Source of the DNA: Oscillibacter sp.
GTDB taxonomy: Bacteria; Bacillota; Clostridia; Oscillospirales; Oscillospiraceae
Length of the DNA: 10,136 nucleotides
Direction of reading: 5' to 3'
Assembly: GCA_003487665.1 (NCBI GenBank)
Contig: DNFA01000002.1
Span: 5,317 to 15,452 of the forward strand
Positions 7,316 through 10,136 of the stretch are shown piece by piece. Within the stretch, counting starts at the first letter, position 1, and every line of letters starts with the position of its first letter. The notes below the pieces were generated by a model. That model was given only the letters and a program-made list of their open reading frames with translations, was not told the DNA's origin and ran no database searches. The translations under genes and the position numbers were made by a program.

Positions 7316-8662
7316 CTATTTTTCTAATTCCTTTACGATTCTTTCAAAGTGCATGGCGTGGGAGGCCTTCACCAGCACCGCCGTGCCCGGCGTGAACAGC
7401 TGCCGTATGGCGGGCATGGCCTCCTCCACCGTGGCGAACCACTGTGCCTGCGGATCCGTCTCCGTCAGGGCGTGCATCTTCTCACCCACCGCCACGGCGG
7501 TGAGTCCCAGCCGGCGGGTCAGCGCGCCCATGTCCCGGTGCGCCTGCGCCGTCAGCTGTCCCAGCTCGCCCATGTCGCCCAGTACCGCCACCCGGTGTTG
7601 GGCGGGGCTGGCGGCCAGCATGCGCAGCCCCTCCGCCATGGACTGAGGGTTGGCGTTGTAGCAGTCGTCGATGACCAGCCGCTCCCCCGGCAGGCGGATC
7701 AGGTGCATCCGGCTGCCCACCGTGGTATAGGCCGCCACACCTGCGGCGATCTCCTCCCTTGTCAGCCCCAGCCGCCGTCCGATGGCGGCAGCCATGGCCA
7801 TGGGGTAGATCATATACCGTCCCGGCGCGGAGGTGGTCAGCCGATAATGCTCCCCCTCGATGGTCACCGTGCAGGCCACGCCCTCCAGTCCCCGGTCGTC
7901 GATGTCCGTGACGCGCACGCCGCAGCCGTCGCCCACGCCGCAGCGCAGGATGGTCTGGGGCAGCGTCACCGTGTTCAGCAGCTCGTCGTCGCCGTTGAGG
8001 ACGGCGATGCCCTCCGGGGTCAGGTTCTCGAATATCTCGCACTTGGCCTGCAGAATGCCCTGCCGGGTGTTGCCCAGATTTTCGATGTGGGCGTCGCCCA
8101 CGTTGGTGATGACCGCGATATCAGGCCGCACCATCTCGCCCAGATAGCGTATCTCGCCGAAGTGGTTCATGCCCGTCTCGATGACCGCCGCCTGATGCTC
8201 CGGCATCAGCCGCAGCAGCGTCAGCGGCGCGCCGATGTCATTGTTGAAGTTCCCCTCCGTGCGCAGGGTGTTGTACCGCTGCGAGAGCACCGAGGCGATC
8301 ATCTCCTTGGTGGTGGTCTTTCCGGCGGAGCCGGTGACCTGCACCACCGGCAGGTCAAATTTGTCGCGGTACCACGACGCCAGCGCCTTCAGCGCCAGCC
8401 GCGTGTCCGCCACCCGGATGTAAAGCTTCCCCGGCAGCAGCGTCTCCGGCTCTCTGGCCGTCAGGCAGCCCGCCGCGCCGCCGTCCAGCGCCTTGCTGAT
8501 GTAGGCGTGGCCGTCGAACCGTTCGCCCACCAGTGGGATGAACAGCTGCCCCGGCTGCACCGCCCGGCTGTCGGTGGTAACGCCGGTGACGGGCGCGCCG
8601 CTGTCCTGCAGCAGCGTGCCGCCCACGGCGGCGCATATCTCCCGCGCTGTACAGGGCGTCAT
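7316..8662 (-). CDS. murF: UDP-N-acetylmuramoyl-tripeptide--D-alanyl-D-alanine ligase
   Basis: MurF adds D-Ala-D-Ala to UDP-MurNAc-tripeptide using ATP, giving the pentapeptide precursor of peptidoglycan in the cytoplasm. The protein of 448 aa is normal for the family. Seen are VTTDSRAVQPGQLF (28-41), the ATP loop VTGSAGKTTTKEM (109-121), TEGNFNNDIGAPLTLL (135-150), ETGMNHFGEI (162-171), ITNVGDAHIENLG (185-197), DDCYNANPQSM (332-342), LGDMGELG (361-368) and a C-terminal VKASHAMHFERIV. The frame stays open a further 90 codons upstream, but that part overlaps ddl and reads as low-complexity G/A/R, so the true start is the ATG at 8662, in a 4-bp ATGA overlap with the ddl stop. AAAGG lies about 10 nt upstream. 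Its position directly after ddl puts the producer and the consumer of D-Ala-D-Ala side by side. Confidence 0.96.
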   Translation of the reverse strand: MTPCTAREICAAVGGTLLQDSGAPVTGVTTDSRAVQPGQLFIPLVGERFDGHAYISKALDGGAAGCLTAREPETLLPGKLYIRVADTRLALKALASWYRDKFDLPVVQVTGSAGKTTTKEMIASVLSQRYNTLRTEGNFNNDIGAPLTLLRLMPEHQAAVIETGMNHFGEIRYLGEMVRPDIAVITNVGDAHIENLGNTRQGILQAKCEIFENLTPEGIAVLNGDDELLNTVTLPQTILRCGVGDGCGVRVTDIDDRGLEGVACTVTIEGEHYRLTTSAPGRYMIYPMAMAAAIGRRLGLTREEIAAGVAAYTTVGSRMHLIRLPGERLVIDDCYNANPQSMAEGLRMLAASPAQHRVAVLGDMGELGQLTAQAHRDMGALTRRLGLTAVAVGEKMHALTETDPQAQWFATVEEAMPAIRQLFTPGTAVLVKASHAMHFERIVKELEK

Positions 8663-9720
8663 GTCCGCGCCGCCTTTCGCGCCGCCAGCGACAGCTCCAC
8701 GATCTTCTCGCACAGGTCGCCGTAGTCCAGTCCCACCTGCGCCGCCTCCTGCGGCACAAGGCTGGTGGGCGTCATGCCCGGCAGGGTGTTGATCTCCAGG
8801 CACCACGCCTGCCCGTTCTCGTCCAGGAGGAAGTCCGACCGGGAGTACACGCTCAGCCCCAGTCCCCGGTGCAGCTTCAGCGCCATCTCGCCCACCTGAC
8901 GCCACTCTGCATCGGTGATGGGCGCCGGGCACAGCTCCACCGCGCCGTCCTTCTGGTACTTGCTCACATAGTCGAAGTATTCCCCGCGGGGGATGATCTC
9001 CACCGCCGGCAGATACTCGTCGCCCAGCACGGCGATCTGGATCTCACGACCCTTGATCTTTTTCTCCACCACCACATGGTCGCCGTAGCGCAGCAGGTCG
9101 TGCAGCGCCTTTTCCAGCTGCTCCTTCGTGTCCGGCAGCTCCACGCCCAGGGAGCTGCCGCCGTTGACGATCTTCACGGCGCAGGGCACCTCCAGCTCCT
9201 CCACCAGACGGGGAATGTCGCTCTCGGTGTAGTGAACGTCCCGCCACGGCGCCGTGCGGATGCCCAGGGAATCCATCATCCGCTTGGTCACGGATTTATC
9301 CATGGCCATGCCGCTGCCCAGATAGCCGGAGCCGGTGTACGGCACGCCCAGCAGATCCAGCGTGGCCTGAATGCGCCCGTCCTCGCCGCAGCTGCCGTGC
9401 AGCGCCAGGAATACCACGTCCGCCATGCGGCACACGGTCAGCACGTCCTGCCCCAGCAGGCTGGGGCTCTGATCCCGCCGGCTGCGGCGCACCGCCTCCA
9501 GATCCGGCTCTACGCTCTCCACCCGGCTCTGACCGCACAGGCCGCCCGGCGCGTCGAAGATATCCTCCAGCGCACCGTCGTAGCTCTCCAGCCCCAGGAA
9601 CATATCCACCAGAATGGCCTTGTGTCCCCGCTGGCGCAGCGCCTTGCATACGCCGGTGCCGCTGGTCAGCGCCACCTGCCTCTCGGTGGACAGTCCGCCC
9701 GCCAATACCACGATCTTCAT
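8659..9720 (-). CDS. ddl: D-alanine--D-alanine ligase
   Basis: Ddl joins two D-Ala with ATP to make D-Ala-D-Ala, the substrate of the next gene, murF. The 353-aa ATP-grasp enzyme shows the N-terminal LAGGLSTERQVAL (6-18) with the catalytic Glu, LHGSCGEDG (107-115), YTGSGYLGSGMAMDK (128-142), PCAVKIVNGGSSLGV (179-193), the adenine-side VVVEKKIKGREIQIAVLG (216-233), an omega loop containing YFDYVSKY (248-255), SRSDFLLD (293-300), and EINTLPGMT (309-317) with Mg-binding Glu and Asn. The Tyr-bearing omega loop is that of D-Ala-D-Ala ligases, not of VanA/B-type D-Ala-D-Lac enzymes. ATG start, with GAGGG about 8 nt upstream in the leader. First gene of the operon, about 58 nt after the predicted transcription start. 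Confidence 0.97.
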   Translation of the reverse strand: MKIVVLAGGLSTERQVALTSGTGVCKALRQRGHKAILVDMFLGLESYDGALEDIFDAPGGLCGQSRVESVEPDLEAVRRSRRDQSPSLLGQDVLTVCRMADVVFLALHGSCGEDGRIQATLDLLGVPYTGSGYLGSGMAMDKSVTKRMMDSLGIRTAPWRDVHYTESDIPRLVEELEVPCAVKIVNGGSSLGVELPDTKEQLEKALHDLLRYGDHVVVEKKIKGREIQIAVLGDEYLPAVEIIPRGEYFDYVSKYQKDGAVELCPAPITDAEWRQVGEMALKLHRGLGLSVYSRSDFLLDENGQAWCLEINTLPGMTPTSLVPQEAAQVGLDYGDLCEKIVELSLAARKAART

Positions 9721-9736
9721 AAGCGTTCCCTCGCTT

Positions 9737-9772
9737 TCAGGCGCACAGGAAAAAAAGCACCTGTGCCCCCAT
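9737..9772 (-). other. Possible 11-codon leader ORF upstream of ddl
   Basis: On the minus strand an ATG (9772-9770) opens an 11-codon frame MGAQVLFFLCA, closed by TGA at 9739-9737, 16 nt before the ddl ATG. It lies wholly inside the predicted ddl leader, and a 7-T run falls in its middle. No SD is visible before it (upstream is ACCATCAAATC). The predicted start of transcription is only a few bases upstream, so it would be translated as a near-leaderless message if at all. It may be a chance ORF. Confidence 0.2.
9743..9766 (-). promoter_or_regulatory. Hairpin in the ddl leader
   Basis: Inverted repeat GCACAGG (9743-9749) / CCTGTGC (9760-9766), a perfect 7-bp stem with a 10-nt loop holding seven consecutive U on the minus-strand transcript. 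It lies between the predicted transcription start (about 9779) and the ddl ribosome binding site. There is no U-run after the stem, so it is not an intrinsic terminator in this form. It may affect mRNA stability or translation of ddl; no known riboswitch class is recognised. Confidence 0.45.
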
Positions 9773-9785
9773 GATTTGATGGTAT

Positions 9786-9814
9786 ATTATAGCACAGTCC
9801 CGCCGGGAATACAA
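9786..9814 (-). promoter_or_regulatory. Predicted sigma-A-type promoter of the ddl operon
   Basis: On the minus strand there is a perfect TATAAT (9791 to 9786) directly preceded by TGC, i.e. a TGn extended -10. A TTGTAT -35 (9814 to 9809) lies exactly 17 bp upstream. The -35 matches the consensus TTGACA at only the first three positions, which the extended -10 would compensate. The element sits in a locally AT-rich patch in an otherwise GC-rich region. Transcription would start near 9779 and give a leader of about 58 nt. It is the only clear promoter ahead of the eight-gene run. Confidence 0.75.
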
Positions 9815-9850
9815 CCAGAAAGCGCAGGTCGTCCTCGATGGGCGGTTCAA

Positions 9851-9898
9851 CGCACCTTTCCCGTAGAGCGGAGTCCGCGTGCCCCGCCGGGAAATGCG
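9851..9898. repeat. Compound hairpin / cruciform between the repeat array and the ddl promoter
   Basis: Outer arms CGCA (9851-9854) and TGCG (9895-9898), then a CC bulge, then a perfect 7-bp TTTCCCG (9857-9863) / CGGGAAA (9888-9894). Inside is a small GCGG-AGT-CCGC hairpin (9868-9878). The structure is seen directly. It may be part of the same palindromic family as the neighbouring units or an operator-like site upstream of the promoter; I cannot decide. Confidence 0.4.
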
Positions 9899-9906
9899 CG
9901 GACACA

Positions 9907-9927
9907 CAGCGCGGCAGAGCCGCGCTG
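9907..9927. repeat. Perfect 9-bp GC-rich hairpin
   Basis: CAGCGCGGC (9907-9915) and GCCGCGCTG (9919-9927) with a 3-nt loop (AGA on the plus strand). No U-run follows on either strand. It lies 2 bp from the first 26-bp palindromic unit and belongs to the same hairpin-rich block. Confidence 0.5.
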
Positions 9928-9929
9928 AT

Positions 9930-10058
9930 GGGACGTCGGGGACGCCGTCCCCTACGCACGGTTTTTGCAGCGCTATACGGCGGAACGATATGGGTATCGC
10001 CCCCTACGAAATCGCAGGGATACATGCACACAGGACGGACAGAGTCGTCCGCCCCTAC
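9930..10058. repeat. Array of three 26-bp palindromic units at a 51-52 bp period
   Basis: Units at 9930-9955, 9982-10007 and 10033-10058, separated by 26 and 25 bp. On the plus strand each starts GG, has an 8-nt arm, a 6-nt loop and an 8-nt arm, and ends CCTAC (on the minus strand each starts GTAGGGG). Arms: GGGACGTC/GCCGTCCC; GGAACGAT/ATCGCCCC; GGACGGAC/GTCCGCCC. Inner stem bases differ between units but stay paired (for example ACGAT with ATCG versus CGGAC with GTCCG), while the outer GG/CC and the TAC end are fixed. The mismatches in the arms are mostly A opposite C on the plus strand, which are G-U wobbles on the minus-strand RNA. It resembles REP-like intergenic palindromes I recall from Oscillospiraceae. 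The stretch 9721-10136 holds no convincing gene. Confidence 0.6.
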
Positions 10059-10085
10059 AGAACTGAGCAAACCCCTTGCAGAAAC

Positions 10086-10105
10086 GGGACGGCAAAAGGC
10101 CGCCT
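10086..10105. repeat. Possible degenerate fourth palindromic unit
   Basis: GGACGGC (10087-10093) and GCCGCCT (10099-10105) form a 7-bp stem with a 5-nt loop AAAAG and the same A-opposite-C pair near the base as the three regular units. It starts about 54 bp from the last regular unit but lacks the TAC end, and its loop is shorter. It could equally be an independent hairpin. Confidence 0.3.
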
Positions 10106-10110
10106 GGCAC

Positions 10111-10136
10111 AAGAAAACACACGGTTTTGCCTGTGT
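10111..10136 (-). terminator. Probable intrinsic terminator of an upstream gene outside the window
   Basis: On the minus strand ACACAGG (10136 to 10130) pairs with CCGTGT (10124 to 10119), with one bulged base and a short CAAAA loop, and is followed by GTTTTCTT. The stem reaches the window edge and may continue beyond it. It fits a gene on the same strand ending just to the right and would insulate the ddl operon from it. Confidence 0.4.

Noticed and set aside
8663..8932. N-terminal extension of murF by 90 codons
   Set aside because: The frame is open, but it lies inside ddl and reads as low-complexity G/A/R residues. The family N-terminus begins at the ATG at 8662, which also makes the ATGA overlap.
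8659..9720. Vancomycin-resistance type D-Ala-D-Lac ligase
   Set aside because: The omega loop has the Tyr-containing YFDYVSKY form typical of D-Ala-D-Ala ligases, and no vanH or vanX-like gene is adjacent.
9721..9780. Riboswitch or T-box ahead of ddl
   Set aside because: The predicted leader is only about 58 nt, with one 7-bp hairpin and no T-box UGG(N)ACC core or recognised aptamer motif.
9930..10058. CRISPR array
   Set aside because: There are only three units, the repeats differ in most stem positions, and no cas gene is near. Covarying palindromes do not fit CRISPR repeats.
9717..10112. A 131-codon minus-strand open frame upstream of ddl
   Set aside because: It begins with TTG, runs through the hairpin block, the promoter and the ddl leader, overlaps the ddl start, and its translation has no recognisable domain. 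It is most likely an artefact of GC-rich non-coding sequence.

Overview
The window looks like chromosomal DNA of a GC-rich, low-complexity-free Firmicute, most likely an Oscillospiraceae/Ruminococcaceae-type gut anaerobe. The reasons are the gene families (an M18 aminopeptidase of the ApeA type, a LUD protein with a Cys-rich tail, a clostridial-style CoaE P-loop, a YdiF/Uup-like ABC-F protein), consistent AGGAG-type ribosome binding sites, high GC with strong GC3 bias, and palindromic intergenic elements of a kind I recall from that group. The taxonomy is inference; there is no rRNA or other marker that settles it.

All eight recognisable genes lie on the minus strand and read from right to left as one compact run: ddl, murF, an ABC-F ATPase, a flavodoxin, prfA, a LUD-domain protein, a Sua5-CoaE fusion, and the M18 aminopeptidase apeA. 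Junctions are 4-bp ATGA overlaps (ddl/murF, ABC-F/flavodoxin, sua5-coaE/apeA) or gaps of 2 to 25 bp, so they are probably one operon. A good promoter with an extended -10 lies about 65 to 95 bp upstream of ddl. A strong hairpin directly after the apeA stop marks the distal end.

Functionally the run joins the last cytoplasmic steps of UDP-MurNAc-pentapeptide synthesis (Ddl, MurF) with translation and tRNA functions (ABC-F, RF1, the threonylcarbamoyl-AMP synthase half of the fusion), CoA synthesis (the CoaE half), a flavin redox protein, an uncharacterised LUD protein and a peptidase. These are housekeeping genes. I do not see a defence system, mobile element, CRISPR array, tRNA or rRNA.

The less ordinary content is in the non-coding ends. 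Right of ddl (9721 to 10136) there is a probable terminator of an upstream gene outside the window, then a block of consecutive hairpins. It includes three 26-bp palindromic units of identical geometry at a 51-52 bp period, whose stems differ in sequence but keep pairing. After that come the ddl promoter and a short leader with a hairpin overlapping a tiny ORF. The left end (1 to 138) holds the distal operon hairpin and a second, unrelated palindromic repeat. The most notable coding feature is the Sua5-CoaE fusion.
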